This document shows positions 33,170 through 46,500 of a DNA stretch of 64,000 bases, one piece after another. The stretch is from positions 2,728,001 to 2,792,000 of the forward strand of contig CM057064.1 of NCBI GenBank assembly GCA_029945375.1, given 5' to 3'. Under the pieces are notes generated by a model. That model was not told the origin of the DNA and did not search any database. It saw nothing but the letters and a program-made list of their open reading frames with translations. A program made the translations under genes and the position numbers. This stretch comes from Agaricus subrufescens. Lineage: Eukaryota > Basidiomycota > Agaricomycetes > Agaricales > Agaricaceae. Position 1 is the stretch's first letter. Each line of letters begins with the position of its first letter.

Positions 33170-33720
33170 GTAAGCGATAGCTTGTAGAGGCACAAATACA
33201 CCTGAGTTCTTTGCTATCTCATCGGCGGGAGACTCGGACGATCTGCTCGGCCGGGTCTCATTCCGTCTAGCCTCCCATATTTCGTGTTGATCGTGCTCGG
33301 GAATACCGTTCCCGCGGTTGACTGTCATGGTAAGCATCCTTACCGTAACTCCCGGTTACTGAATCATCATGTAGCCGTCCGAACATTGCATCCGGTGACT
33401 GGTTGGCAACTGCTGGTGCTTTTTCCACAGAAACATTTAATGCAAATGCTTCCGTTTTGAGGTACTCTTTAGTGTCATGGATGCAAATCATTGACATTGG
33501 TAAGTGGGCATGAACTACAGATATTATAGGTAAATCTACCAAAGGCGATGTTGTGATCCGAATGATTAGTAATCACCGGTGTGGAATGCACGCAAAGTCC
33601 ACACAGGGTCTTCCCGCATTGCATATCATCCGGGCGTTGTCATCACGGATCAAGCTTTTCGGAGTTATCGATGATGTAGCCGGCATGTTTGGCTTGGTAT
33701 TCCCAATAACCAGATGAGTT
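33170..33720 (+). pseudogene. Aspartic-protease relic between the two oxidases
   Basis: Degraded copy of the start of the intact protease gene downstream. GTGCTCGGGAATACCG here (33292-33307) matches GAGCTCGGGAATACCG at 38100. GTAGCCGTCCGAACA (33372) matches the splice-acceptor/DTG region GTGGCCGTCCAGACA (38179). ATCACGGATCAAGCTTTTCGG (about 33642) matches ATGACGGATCAAGCTTTCGG (about 38396), followed by GCATGTTTGGCTTGGTATTCCCAA. The catalytic DTG triplet is destroyed and no open frame remains. The rest of the protease is missing. Confidence 0.8.
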
Positions 33721-34444
33721 ACATATTGAAGTACTTCTCACTGCTCAGTGGTATTCGTCTCGAATGCTAGATTTATCACCTATTATGACAATTTTACCGT
33801 ACTGGCGTCAGGTTACTGAGTAATCTAACGCACTCAGAATAGTGTTTGGCTCCGACTATCACTCACGATATTTGAATACTCTGTCCCTATATAAACTTCA
33901 CAAGGCAGTACGTGGGCATAGTAAGTACAATGCTCGAAAAAGTCACTCCTTTGTTATATTTCCTGAAGTTGATTATCATGAAATAGGCCAAGATAGAAAT
34001 TATACACCGCTCAGCGAGATTGCGAGATTGATGTGACAGTCCTTTTTCTGTACTGTGTGAGAGTGAAAGTCACGATCAGGACTAGTCATGCGTTTTGATG
34101 ACACAACAGTGACAACACCTGCAACACTGCCTTTCGTATCTCCCAGTGAGTATCACAGAATGAGGACATTTCGCGCCTGCACCCGGCCAATTCAGTCGGA
34201 TTCGGCCCTTGCAACGCTCCTCACCTACGGTCAAAGAATTTGCCCGCGGCTGGCACCTGCCAGGTTACCAACACAACAAGTGCCTAGAAAACGTTCGTCA
34301 GGACTATTTGACCCTGCCGCCCGAAAACACCGGTTGGGGGTTAGGCCGGTTGAGAGTCAACCTGCATCATGCCTATTTATGTTTCCCCAATGAAAGGCCA
34401 GCGCTGGTTCATGAGGAATGTTCTCTTCTTCCACTTCCCGACAT
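33721..34444. other. Promoter region of the second oxidase
   Basis: No coding region. Stretches near 34300-34390 resemble the sequence upstream of oxidase copy 1, including the TTTCCCCAATGAAA block and a TATA-like GCCTATTTAT at 34371-34380, 65-74 bp before the ATG. Confidence 0.5.
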
Positions 34445-36905
34445 ATGCTTTCCATAACTGCAAGACTTTTCATTTTCTTGTCTCTAACCACATTTCACAG
34501 ACAGTTTGTCAAGGCTCAGTCTGTATCCTCTAACGACTGGGCAGAATTAAGTAAGGCCGTTGGCGGACGCTTATTTCCTGGCAGCCCTTTTTCAGAACCT
34601 TGCTTTTCTGGCAACTTTACTTCATCAGCATGCACAACCATACAAGATCATTATCTGAATGAAAGTAAGCTTTTATTTCATCCACTTTCTTCCGAGATAG
34701 TATTTCCTAGTTCTTTCTTTTCTTTCACAGCGACTCGAACGAGTCACCCAGGCGCGTACATAGAGACCCAGTGGGAGACCTGTCAGACATCGGGGGATCA
34801 ATGCCTCCTTGATTTCATTGATCCCCATAATCCACAGCCAACTCTGGCTCGTAACCCGTGTAAAAACGGGAGTATCCCCGAATTCTTCGTATAAATTCGT
34901 CTTCTTAGCATGTGCTTCTACTGATCCGAAAGTCAGATCGATGTTCAACAGGCGAGCGATGTGCAGGCAGCATTTGCATTTGTCAAAAATCATGATATTC
35001 CGCTTGTGATCAAGAACACTGGGGTAAGTGGAGTGTGACTTACAATTGATGATGAGCTGAAAAAGCCTAATCAGCATGACTACAAAGGGAGAAGTAGTGC
35101 TCCAGGCTCACTAGGACTTTGGGTAAGCCTATTAAAATTAGCGTTTCAGGGATCCGAAATTGATGCGGCACATGTCAGACTCATAACCTCAAGGATGTAC
35201 GCCCAGTGCACCATATGTATCATAACTTATCTCATTGCGTCCCAGATGGCATATGTGCCAAGCTTCGTTCCCATCGGCTGCAATGTCGCACCACAGCAGG
35301 CTATTACGTTTGGGGTAAGTTCACTTATATATCGAGCTTCGTGTAATCACACGATTCTAAATTTGTCATAGGCTGGTGTACAGTGGGGTGAAGCATATGG
35401 ATTCGCTGATTCGCACAATGTGACGGTCGTAGGTGGTACGTGGGAATGAGCTGAAGTCTTTATATAGTTTCAAATCCATCTTATCAGGAAGTGACCTGAC
35501 TGTCGGTGTATCAGGAGGGTGGCTGCAAGGCGGTGGCCATGGTGCACTTTCGCCAAGCATGGGTCTTGGCGTTGATCGTGTTGTGAGCAATATCATTTCA
35601 TTGTATAGGAAAATATGAAATTCACACAATTTTAGCTCGAATTTAAAGTTGTAACGCCGGATGGAATGTTGAGAGTAGTGAATCAATGCCAGAACCAAGA
35701 TCTCTTTTTCGCTCTTAGGGGAGGTGCGTATTCTATTAGCTTTCAGAGAACGTCGATCTCACTCTAATAGGCGGAGGTGGAACCTTTGGTGTTGTGCTAG
35801 AGAGTACGATCCTCGCGTCGCCTCGTGTTACTTTGCCAACCCTTATCCTGACGTTCACTCCAAATACAACGGTCACTCGACAGATGTGGTCCATCATGGC
35901 GGAGAATGCCTTGAAATGGGGTGAAGAAGGCTGGGGTGGCTATTCTATATCAAATGTCGTCATCCTACTGAACCCAAAGCTGTCACACGCGGATGCTCAA
36001 GCCTCTCTCACCCCACTGCTTGACTTCGGTAAACAATTGCAGTCGAAAGACCCAGCTACTGTACTTGAATTTACGGAATTTCCCTCGTGGAATGCTTTCG
36101 TTCAGACTTTCGCGAGTCAATTTGTTGCTGTAAGACCTGATCTCTTCTTAAATAGTTACTAATGAATTACTACTAAATATTCCTGTAGTCCGTTGGTTCG
36201 AGCGTAGCCCTTGCTTCTCGTCTTATCCCCAAAAGTTCTTTCGAAACCGCTACCACGCAAGAAGGCTTGGTTTCTGCTCTTTTGGCAGCGGATGCAGCCA
36301 CACCGGGACTTATTATTCTAGTCGCCGCTCCATCAGCTTTTCCCTCTGTCAATGGAACAACTAGTGTCACTGAAGCTTGGCGATCGAGTTTGTATCATGT
36401 CACGTTACCCTCTTTCTGGAACTGGAATGCTACGTTGGCTGAGAAACAATCACACTATGATGCCGTCCGTCAATCGGTTGGCAACTTGAGAAAGATCACG
36501 CCGGATGCGGCATACCAGGTCGGTTTTAAAACATATGTTAGCTATATGAAGTTGACGTGGGTTTATAAGAATGAGGCCGACGTGCACGAACCGAATCACG
36601 AAGGTATGGTCATGTTATGAGATCTTTCATCAAGTTCTTATTAAAAGGAATGTTCTTATAGTCAGCTTCTGGGGTGATAACTACTCGAAGCTGCTCAAGA
36701 TCAAGCAGAAATAGTACGCCCGTCTGCTGAAGCTAACATGGCTGTGGCTTACTGACATTCATCCTGTGTATAGCGATCCTCATCACCTTCTTGATTGTTG
36801 GCATTGCGGTTCGTCCTATCTAATACTGCCGATACGACATCTGACATGCTGCCGCATCTAGTCGGATGGAATCAAAATGACCCCCGTTTTGCTTGTTACA
36901 TTTGA
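34445..36905 (+). CDS. Secreted FAD-linked oxidase (PCMH/BBE type), copy 2
   Basis: Fifteen exons in the same phases as copy 1: 34445-34664, 34731-34888, 34937-35023, 35075-35122, 35179-35196, 35246-35314, 35372-35435, 35488-35582, 35636-35723, 35771-36129, 36189-36518, 36570-36603, 36662-36713, 36774-36808, 36862-36905. Also 566 aa. The signal peptide is MLSITARLFIFLSLTTF. Flavin His is in NTGHDYKGRS; the second linkage position is again Asp (GSDLTVG). The BBE motif and C-terminus (FACYI) are conserved. Most differences from copy 1 are substitutions, so both copies are probably active. An upstream ATG 27 bp earlier is possible but would spoil the signal peptide. Confidence 0.9.
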
Positions 36906-37805
36906 GATCTATATTAGCCCGGTACTTTCATGTACCAATGAAAGGTCCATACATGGCTTCCAAACGTGTAAGCACCAGACGTATAGATACACGTGTTTTT
37001 GTTATATTTCATGAATACAAAACACTCTGCACCGTTCGTTTCCAGCTTGTTTGACTATCGGCTGTGTAAAGTATAAGTTCTCGCCTCTGCTCCCCATACG
37101 ATGTCTACATGTACAAGTCGTAAATATATATATATATACCTAATGGATCATGGATCATGGATCACCATCATGATAGGCTTGGAACACAAGTTGAACAATA
37201 GGGGACAGCATCAAAGTAAGATATCGGATCCTACATTGTACACTCTAAAGTTGCGGTTCATGTCGAGATTGTCGCGTGTTGAAAGCACCACTACTTGCAC
37301 TCCAATGCCAGGTTTTACCGGATATAAATATGAGCCCTCGAAACTATGATGGGACTAAATAAGACTTCGGGAAGAGGACCCCGTAATCGTCCTTGGCACA
37401 GTCGAGGGAGTTAGCGTCTCTCGGTTTTTTCCGCTAGCACCCCTCTTCGGATGATTCCTGGATGATGGTACGAGGAAAAGATAGATTGTTTCTACTATTC
37501 CATTCTCTCCAAGGCCATGGAGCTAGTCTGAGTCTAGCTGCCTTTCTGTGCGAGTGAGCAGGCTACGAGGAAAGGCAGAATGGTGTTTTTTTCAAGAGTG
37601 ATCATGCGAAGTTTGTGCCCGACCCTGATGCACTGTTCCCACCACCCAGCCTCGGCAAGCCTGGGCTGCTGATCTCCGAGCTGTCTTAACAGAAGCAGTG
37701 ATGTGCAAGCAAGTTTCCTTTCAACCGTGTACTCGTTTCTCAGCTACCCTTTTATTCTTAATCTCCGCACCACCCTCGTCTCTGCGCCGGACGCCCTCGT
37801 TGTAG
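36906..37805. other. Intergenic with simple repeats
   Basis: No gene seen. Contains an (AT)n run at about 37124-37138, a GGATCATGGATCATGGATCA tandem at about 37144-37163, and a CT-rich stretch before the protease gene. Confidence 0.45.
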
Positions 37806-40030
37806 ATGCTCTTGCCCCTGGCTCAAGTCACTCTTTTGGTTATCAGCTACCTGTCTAGATCCACTTCTTCGTTTCCCGCCAATTCTCCTAGTCCCATAAT
37901 ACGAACGATGAGACCTCGCGGCTATGACATCCCAATACAGAGAAGATTTGTCGAGAGCTCGCAATTGGCAAGGAGGGGTAGCGTAATTGGACAAACAGGT
38001 CTGGGTGACCTGACTGACCTGTGAGCGATACTTTCTCCTAAGGTAGTGGCGTGGCTGTAACTTGATTAATTTTGTCTAGCCTCTATTCTGTGCCAATAGA
38101 GCTCGGGAATACCGTGCTCGCGGTCAACCTTGGTACGCATTCTTACACATCATTCCATTATTATTATTCTTATTCGTGTGGCCGTCCAGACACTGGCTCT
38201 AGCGATTTATGGGTTGTTTCTGAATCGTGTCGCACGGGATCATGCGTAGGTGCTACTGTTCAGAGGTACTCCCCAGTGTCCCCAGGGGCAAATTCCACCT
38301 CAGTAGGCGTAGAGATGCACTACGGAGATTCGAAAACTGGAACATTCGCTAAAGGCAATGTTGGATTTGATATTGCAACAATCGCCGGCGTTTCAATGAC
38401 GGATCAAGCTTTCGGCATTATCAATGATACTACCAATGTCGTGGTAAAATACAACACAGCGGGCATCTTTGGTTTGGGATTTCCAACAGCGAGGTCTGCG
38501 GCGTCTATCTCTCAGTTAAATTCACCCTGACTCTATTTATCCGCTCTCCTGACAGTAACGTTCAACAGCTTATGGTAACTGCCGATGCCAATGTAGGTCT
38601 TCGCCACCGTAGGCCCTATCACTGGGGAGACACTCATCCCTTTAACTAGGATGGACCTATCAACACGACAGACGATTATCTTCTGTCAACTTATACCTAT
38701 GGGCCCCTATTGCCACGGATCATTATGGCTGATGCTCTTCAAGAACCGATATTTTCTGTGCGTATCAGTCAAATAGCTTGTTTCTTATAAACTGATATTC
38801 TGCCAGGTTACTCTCAACAGGGTTACCATCGACATTAGTGGCGTTGGCCAACTCACTCTTGGAAAATTACCAGATGAAGTTGATCCTTCTCTACTCACGT
38901 GGGTACCTGTACGGCTTTATAGTCCCCTCGATGGCGGATTAAAGCCACCAGCATTCGCTCCTAATGAGACCTATCCATTGTATGTCATTCTCGTATGCTC
39001 ACCATCAGATCTTTCACATAATCGTTTAGTCGCTGGGAAATCGTTATTGATGATGTTTACTTTGATGGTCAGCGTCTCGAACCGTCACGTATAGCCGCAC
39101 TGGGCGGTGTTGATACATCTAAAATATCGGGTCTGATCGATACAGTTTGTATCTTGATGTATCGCAACGACATTCTCATTCATTCTCCCTTCTAGGGAAA
39201 CTCGGTTATCAGAGGTCCTGAGGATGTGGTGACTAACATCCAACGCAGTGTCTCACCTTCCTATCAACCCTCTGACCCGAACTCTCGCGTTATCTTCCCT
39301 TGCATCCAAAGTCACACCCTTGCGTTCAAAATTGGCGGAAAGGTATTCCAACGCCACACCTAGTAGACACGCACGAGCTAAATACTTGCCTTTTCTGTAG
39401 ATGTTCCCCATCGACCCACGCGACTTCACTGGTCAATTTATGGATAACAATGCTACAACTTGCGAGGCAGACAAGATCGTAGCAACTGATCCTCCAAGTC
39501 AAGGCTCCCTATTCCGTTGGAGCCTAGGAGACCCGTTTTTCCGATCGTATGTGTTCCTACAAATGTATATCTCATCATCCTTATCTTCGAATTAGGAACC
39601 TTGTCGTATTTCACTACGGCAATTTGACGCATCCTTCTGTTGATCCTCCCCGTGTCGGCATCCTCTCTCGTGTGCCTCCAGACGCTGAAGAATTGTATCA
39701 GCAAGCTGTTAGAGATGCAGTTAACAATGGTGGAAATTTTGAACGTATGTACCATGAACTTCCATAAGTGTTGTACTCTCATTCTCGGCGTGATTTTTAG
39801 GGACGTTGAACCTTGCACCCACAGATAGTGCAGCTCAGGCACCTCAGGTAACGGTGTCTGTTGAGAGCAGTTCTATCAGTTCTATGGTCTCGAATCTCGC
39901 TGCGATGACCACTCTGGCAACCCAACTGGCGGCTCCTACGAATATGCCAAATACTGCCTTCCGTGCATCTCCAGAGATTGTAATACTGACTGTCATTGTT
40001 GCTTTACTTTCGTCATGCATACTTTGGTAA
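37806..40030 (+). CDS. GPI-anchored/secreted aspartic protease (A1 family)
   Basis: Eleven exons: 37806-38020, 38080-38132, 38190-38493, 38556-38574, 38650-38757, 38807-38979, 39030-39144, 39196-39342, 39401-39546, 39596-39744, 39801-40030. They give 552 aa. An N-terminal signal peptide and a basic propeptide (LARRGS) precede the mature enzyme. First catalytic motif is DTGSSDLW, created by splicing at 38132/38190; the second is IDTGNS, created at 39144/39196. A Ser/Thr-rich stalk precedes the hydrophobic C-terminus (IVILTVIVALLSSCILW), which suggests a GPI signal or membrane tail. Exon 4 is only 19 nt. Convergent with the NiCoT gene; the stops are 98 bp apart. Confidence 0.9.
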
Positions 40031-40128
40031 ATTTAGTGATCTATGGGACGTAGATTCTAAAACTGGGAAATTCGATACTGGTGCACGTGGCGTGTCTAGT
40101 ATATATTGATCGATTGGTTTCAGAACCC

Positions 40129-42091
40129 CTATATGGACGGTGTTACTGTATTTCGTGTCTCTGGCTGAATTCGCCTGACCATCCACCGCGCTGAATACCA
40201 TATCGCAACAATAGACACAACTGCGCCCACAATACCAATGCCAATGTAACCGGAGTGCTCTCCCGCCTTGTAATGTGGACAAGATCCATTAAAAGAAAAT
40301 CAATGAACGAGACCCCGTAGAGACATACATTTGCCCAGCCTCTCCACCAAGCTCCGGCGATCCCACCACCATCCTCTGCATTAGCTGCGGCTGTACATTG
40401 AGAGCAATGTTCCCCGATAAGGCCCATTATCGTGATTAATGAGATTCTGGAATTATACATTAGACCATAGAAACAGAATAAAAACGAGTATTGGGGAACG
40501 TACGCAAATGCGACAATTATACTCATTAGAGTGAGTATAATACTTAAACCAGACATTACGTTCATTTTTGTTGTCGTCTTAGGTTCCATATGTTCTTGAG
40601 TTGCACTCGTCATTGGTAGACCCACGTTTTCTTCCAAGTCAGTTTTTTCTGCCACCTTGACTTCCTTTTCTTCTGTATGATCTTGCTCTGTTTGAGGAGC
40701 CTCAACTTGCTTAGGTTCGATTACTTTCCATCGAGATGGACTCTCAATTAGACCAGCATACGAATAGAGCATGAGAACAGAATCAACAGAATCAACGAGT
40801 GTCATTCCAGCGGTGAATAAAAGCTGTCATAGAATGCGTGAATTGTTATTTGGAAGTCGTGGATATAGAAAGCTCACAGGAAGAATGATGACATGCGAGG
40901 CGGGAATCCTATGACCATCCGAGTCTTGCTTCGCTATGGCGGAGATAGCCAGCAGGGCTATAGAAGACGCAGTATCGAAACCTCATTGATAGCTTATCAG
41001 AGATAAGAAGCTGTAGAATTGTGATAGGGGTTACCAAATCCGAAAAGAACACCGACAGGGTACATCTTCCGAGATAGTTCAGCATTTGCATTTGTAGATA
41101 AGACAGCCTAGCGTCCATTACCTTCCACGGCTTGTTTACGAATGTCACAATGGGTCCCAGAATCCTCATCATCAACATCGAGTTTTTTTCGGGAGGTGGA
41201 GGTGGTTCGACAGCTTCTCCGCGCATAATCCGTGCCTGTCTTTGCCTTTCCTATATAACGCATTAGGCTAAATCACAAGGACTTAGAAATTGATGTACCT
41301 TTCTGCGTTGGCACAGGATCCTCCATAAAATGAAGGAATTCGCTAAAGCAACACAGAATAAGAAAGCTCCGCTGACGGCCGCACCTGATGCCCACAATTT
41401 CAATGGGAAGGTCAGTACGATACGAAGCAGCAGAAACTTACCAACAATGCCTCCGACCTCTCCCACCCCATTTAACCGATCATAGACATTAGTCGAAATA
41501 GCAATCGCTACAGTCTGAAAAAGCTTAATCTTTGAACTACTGAGATTCTCTCATACTACGTACCACAACGATCACAATGGTACTATGTCCGAGGGAGAAA
41601 AAAAGACCACATGAAACGGGAAGTTGTCCAGTGTTGATAAGAGATCTAGTTGCGTTATCTATGGCGCTACAGAAGTAACTGTGAGTGAACTTATAGCATA
41701 TCTTAAATCTCAGACTTGCCTGATATGATCCGCGTCAAGTGCTGACAAGATCTAATCCAGCGGCAGGCATCGAAGATGACACTTTCCACTTACCGTGCCT
41801 CAATCCAAGAGTCTATTGAAAACCATAATCAAAATCGGACTTTAAATGGTCTTCTTACATACCCAAGCTAAGAGTGACAGGCCCAAGTTGCTGCGGGTCT
41901 TTGAACTGTAGAACAAGATAACTGCAACCACCCAACAAGCCACGTTAGCCAGAGCTCTGCAATAGTTAAATTTTCCGTTAAAACGCATGAGCATATATCA
42001 CTTACTCGCTGGAAAGCAGTAGTAGCGAGCGACCGAGAACAGTGAGGCGGATACTACCTAATCCGATGGTTGGGCTTCTCCACAGCGCCAT
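40129..42091 (-). CDS. NiCoT-family nickel/cobalt transporter
   Basis: Thirteen exons: 42091-42006, 41956-41863, 41812-41794, 41741-41720, 41666-41564, 41514-41442, 41384-41299, 41250-41122, 41065-41035, 40981-40878, 40823-40504, 40446-40329, 40266-40129. They give 440 aa. Family signatures are present: RHALDADHISAIDNATR (metal-binding His/Asp helix), FFSLGHSTIV, GFDTASS and GMTLVDSVDS. Eight or so hydrophobic segments are visible. An acidic, Glu/Lys-rich cytoplasmic loop near residues 285-330 is usual in fungal members. It imports Ni2+ (or Co2+) across the plasma membrane, for example for urease. Exons 3 and 4 are 19 and 22 nt, and intron 4 (41719-41667) uses a GC donor. Confidence 0.9.
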
Positions 42092-43543
42092 ATGGCAGAA
42101 GTAGTTTCAAGTTCAGCCTTATTTCAAGTTCAGCCTTATCTATAAGTTCAAGGCCGCCGGAGCCTAAGGAAGACCCTACATGTTCTGGACCACGTGGCAA
42201 ATATACTAGCCTTTTTGGGAGGAGAGATAACTGTTGTACCGAACAGTCGCTGGGAGACGCACCTCTCCCGGCTCCCTATCGGTTCAGAGCGTTAGCGTAC
42301 ATCTGGCGTACATTGACGACTAATTGAGGCACAAAAGGTACGAATAATATAAATAACAGAGCAGTGGGTCCTTTCAAACCTCATGGGCGAAAGTAACGTT
42401 GCCCACCTACCCCCAGCCGACTACTATCACGTTATCCAGTTCCGAGCTTATGCCCACACGAATCGTTTCTCTTCAATACTACAAAGTCAATGTACGTAAC
42501 CACTTGGTAGATAGCTTTGTACATGGAGCCAATTGAGAGCTGACAAGCCGAGTTATTTTTGGATCAGTGCCTAAATTTAATACCTTGTACTCCCGCATCC
42601 TTGGCCCAATTATAATTCCGAGGTCAGGTTTTGTGCTCCACCTATAGACATGAAGTATGCTCGTTTCTTGAACGGCTCCAAGTAAGAACCATTCGCATAC
42701 TCGCACAAAGGAATCAGATTTCCATGATATGATTTGTGACGTAACTTTTCTCCAAGTAACTGGCCTGAGAACCCAACGTGCCGGGGAAATCAAACAGCCT
42801 GAGCTGCTAACTTGACAAGCTTGACATTAGATCAAAACCCATGTGACGACAGTATAATTGTAATATTTTCAGCGCGTAGCTATTCTATGGCAGAATATTA
42901 GAGACAATTCTGTCGCGATTCCTCTTTAGGCATAGCTGTTATTAGCCAACTAGATGGCCTGAGTTGTAATCCATACGCAGTATATGTGTTACAGACAATG
43001 TCTGTCAAAGCCGGTCAAGAAACTCCCCGATTGAATGTATTAGGAATGTTGTGGTGGGAATATACTTCGATGATTAGTGTCAGGAGTTCTATTCTTGAAT
43101 TAGTTTCCCACGTCATTCTCGACATGAAGAATGTTTGATAACATCAGAGCGTCAGCAGACTTCTCCGGTAAATCATAATTTCTAGGGCGGTTCCCAAGAT
43201 TCATGGTCAATGGGTGACAGGTAGCGCTGCAAATGTTGTTCAGACACTGCTGCAAAAATTTAAATCCCGCATAGTATCACCCCGATCAAGTTGTTTTGAC
43301 ATTCCAGACAGTCTTCTTGGTGTTTTCCACCGCCTGATGTGTCAACCCAAGTCGGCCTTCTCTTGTTCCGTACTTGAAACGCGATAGATGTTTTTAGTAG
43401 GACGAGATCCACCGTGACATAATATGAAAGGAGAGGATTTAATTGCGCGCTTGTGAAGCCCCATTTCTGTCTTCCTTCCCTCTCCCTCCCTCACATCTTG
43501 GGGTAGTGGCTCGCAACGCCGGAAAACCGCAAGTCGAGCAAGA
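42092..43543. other. Intergenic, 1.45 kb
   Basis: Divergent spacer between the transporter and the next gene. A direct repeat TTTCAAGTTCAGCCTTAT occurs twice at about 42105-42140. No supported coding region. Confidence 0.45.
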
Positions 43544-46500
43544 ATGGACCCAGGTTCCCCTTCCAGTGAGTCTACTAGTTGTTTCACGTCTGTGGTAATG
43601 TACTTACGAATGCCACGTCTAATAGGCAATGTTCAGGGTACAGCTAGTACCTTGGACTCTCCAGGACTCTCCAGGTATTCTTACCTCAACGACGAAGAAA
43701 TCAAAGCCTCTTTTCTCCAGTTCTCAACGTGAGTATAGCAATATGACAAAAATTACCGAACTCAAGTGTGCCCCCCTAGGAAAATCCATACTCTGGACAA
43801 ACAGGTCGGCAACTGTCCACTAGGATATTTCTTTATACTCACTCTACATTTTAGCTCGGAGCATTTGCAAACAAATGCTCTGCTCTCGGAAGAGTTGCCG
43901 GATTGTTACTTGCAGTGAAAAAGACGAGAGAAATGATTCGACGGACGCGTGAAGTTTTCTTCCGAAATGCGACAGCTCTGCTTCCAAGCCTTTACGACCT
44001 GGCTCGCAAGCATTGTAATACAATGGATCTCATCTCTGACGGGGATTCCGAGCAATTTCATATACCCAATAGATATTTTCACAGCCCACAGTTGCCATTT
44101 GATGCCTTACCCTCCGCTTTAGAGGAACTAGCTCAAACCTTCGGCTTACTGCAGGTGCGGATTGCCGAGTTCAGGGAATTCACGGTAATGCCGTCACACG
44201 AATGTCCAACATCATCTATTTCTAATCGTGACGGCAGGATGAAGGACTATTGTTAAAGTCTCTACTATTGACATTCGAAAACGATCTCATGGTATGTATT
44301 AGATCACTGGCACGGTTTACCCTTAACATAATTAATTGCATCTAGTATCGCGCCTCCTGTGTCAGAGTATATTCTAGTGAGTCATACTTAGTTTCGCACG
44401 TGAGGCTGCTGGAATTCACTTATTTCTACCTCATCAGATCGTCTGAACACCCCTCCTATCCAACGATATGTCCACCAGTTCACTGAGGAGCTTCAACTTG
44501 ATTTTGAGAGGTTGACAGTTGCGTTGGAAGATTTCACCGACGTTGGTAAGTTAATAACTATCCCAGGAAAATGTTGTTGTACAACTCGCTTCAGGTATTT
44601 CTGCGATTAGCAATGAACAAGAGCGGTCATCGACAAGTTTGTCCAACATCCTGACGGTTGCTACCTTCTTCTCAGGGGTGACTGCCGGGACGCTTTCGAT
44701 GTCAGTTGGTAATGGTGCGCAGACCAGGGCAATTCGGGTTTCCAGTATGCTTTGGTTTGGGTCGTTGGCATTCAGTGTCGGCGCGGCATTGAACAGTCTT
44801 TTGGCAATGGCATGGAAGGAGACAAAATCGTAGGTCCAGCCTGTGTCGGTATTGGTTAATCCGATCCATTAATTGTCGCTCACTTGTAGGGGATCGAGGG
44901 GCAAAAAACTCCCGGTTTGGGTGACAATGTGGATCGATGGTTCACAACTGGTCTTTCTTGGAATATCCATTGTTACCTTCTCCGCTGGTCTGGTGGTTTT
45001 TGCGTTCGCTTCACGACAGGTCGTTGTCTACCTTGACCACATTCTTTGTCCTTGCTGATTCTTGCTTTCGTAGGCTATCTATACTCCCTATGTGACTGTA
45101 GCTGCCACAGCCGTGACTTTCACTGGGTTGACGGCCATTCTCATCTACATGATCTACGAGATAATCGTATCCCCAGTCTTTGTACAACACGCGCGTATCA
45201 TCAAGTCAAGTGGAGAATCCATTCACTCAGAAGTGAGCAAACTCCCGGGCGCTTTCTCGCATAAATTATCTTCTCTTCGTGTCCTACCATACCGCGGTGA
45301 TGAACAAGAGGATGTAGAGAGTCTCGATGATAAAGGTACCCTCGTTGATGATGATCCTCCGAAGGAAAAGGCTCCTAGGCGACTGAAGAATGTATTCCGG
45401 AGTCATGTCAAAGACATGGGCATATTGACCAGCGCAACCTCAGCGTTTATTTCGTCTGGTCAAAAAAGCAGACAAAGACGTTTAGATGCTCCAAAAAGAC
45501 TCCACATCGATACTGATGGTTCGAACCAAACGACTACGTTGACCCTTCCTCAGAAACCCTCTGATTCCATCAATTTTGCGCGTTATGGCAACATCAAGGA
45601 TATTGCTTACTCTGAAGATGGTTACTGGCTTGCGGTGACTTGGTGGGTTGCTCAAAAAGAGCCTCCGACGGTGATATCTCAACCAGCCCATTTACAGTAT
45701 AAAGGAAAGTAAATTACAGTCATGGACCACTGTCCTTGATGCTAGGGTATGTTCAGACGTTACTTGCTAAGACCAGACCACTGATTATAAACAGAATTTG
45801 CAAGTTTCTGCAGACGTCTGGCATGAAGGAAGGGTGATTGCCGAGCGTCTCATATGGTATGGAGCCTACCTTATATCCTTCGACTTATGTTTGAGAAAAT
45901 GTTGTAGGTCGCCGTTTGGCAAGAAGTTAATCATCAAGTTTGATCATCGATATGATGTCTGGGACTTGGTGAGTATACACGGAGTCCATCTACAAGCCGA
46001 TAGCTTGACCGCTTTCATTAGGACGCAAATAAACTTCAATCTGTTGAACGCCCTCACGAGATTCAAGACGTTGCCTGGTACGATGAAAATAGTAGGTCTA
46101 TCCATGAGCTCGAGAGGGAGCCCTCTTAAATGCGCCCATTTTAGCTGTTCTAGTAGCGGAACACAACTGCGTTTTCAAAATGGTACGCCTCACTCAGATA
46201 ACCCCTTATACAACTTTCGCTAACTTCTCCTCAGAGCGCCACAAAACTGGTATGATCCTTTGCATATGCGGTGAAAACAGAACCTAACCAGGCTCAGGTG
46301 ACGGCATACCGGTTTGAGCATATGCACTTGCGTTCCATTGCGCTAGAGGCGAAGAATAATCATTTGATCATGATTGCCCGTGTAGCGAAATCCCCTGACC
46401 AAATCATACCTGCCAGTAGTCAGTCGGAAAAGCGGATTGTCAGTGAGTATATTGTCGTTATCATTGTACAAACTCATATTTAAGCACTGATGCTCAGTCT

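Noticed and set aside
33842..34457. Short plus-strand ORFs before oxidase copy 2
   Set aside because: They overlap the promoter and show no family similarity; stretches resemble the non-coding upstream of copy 1.
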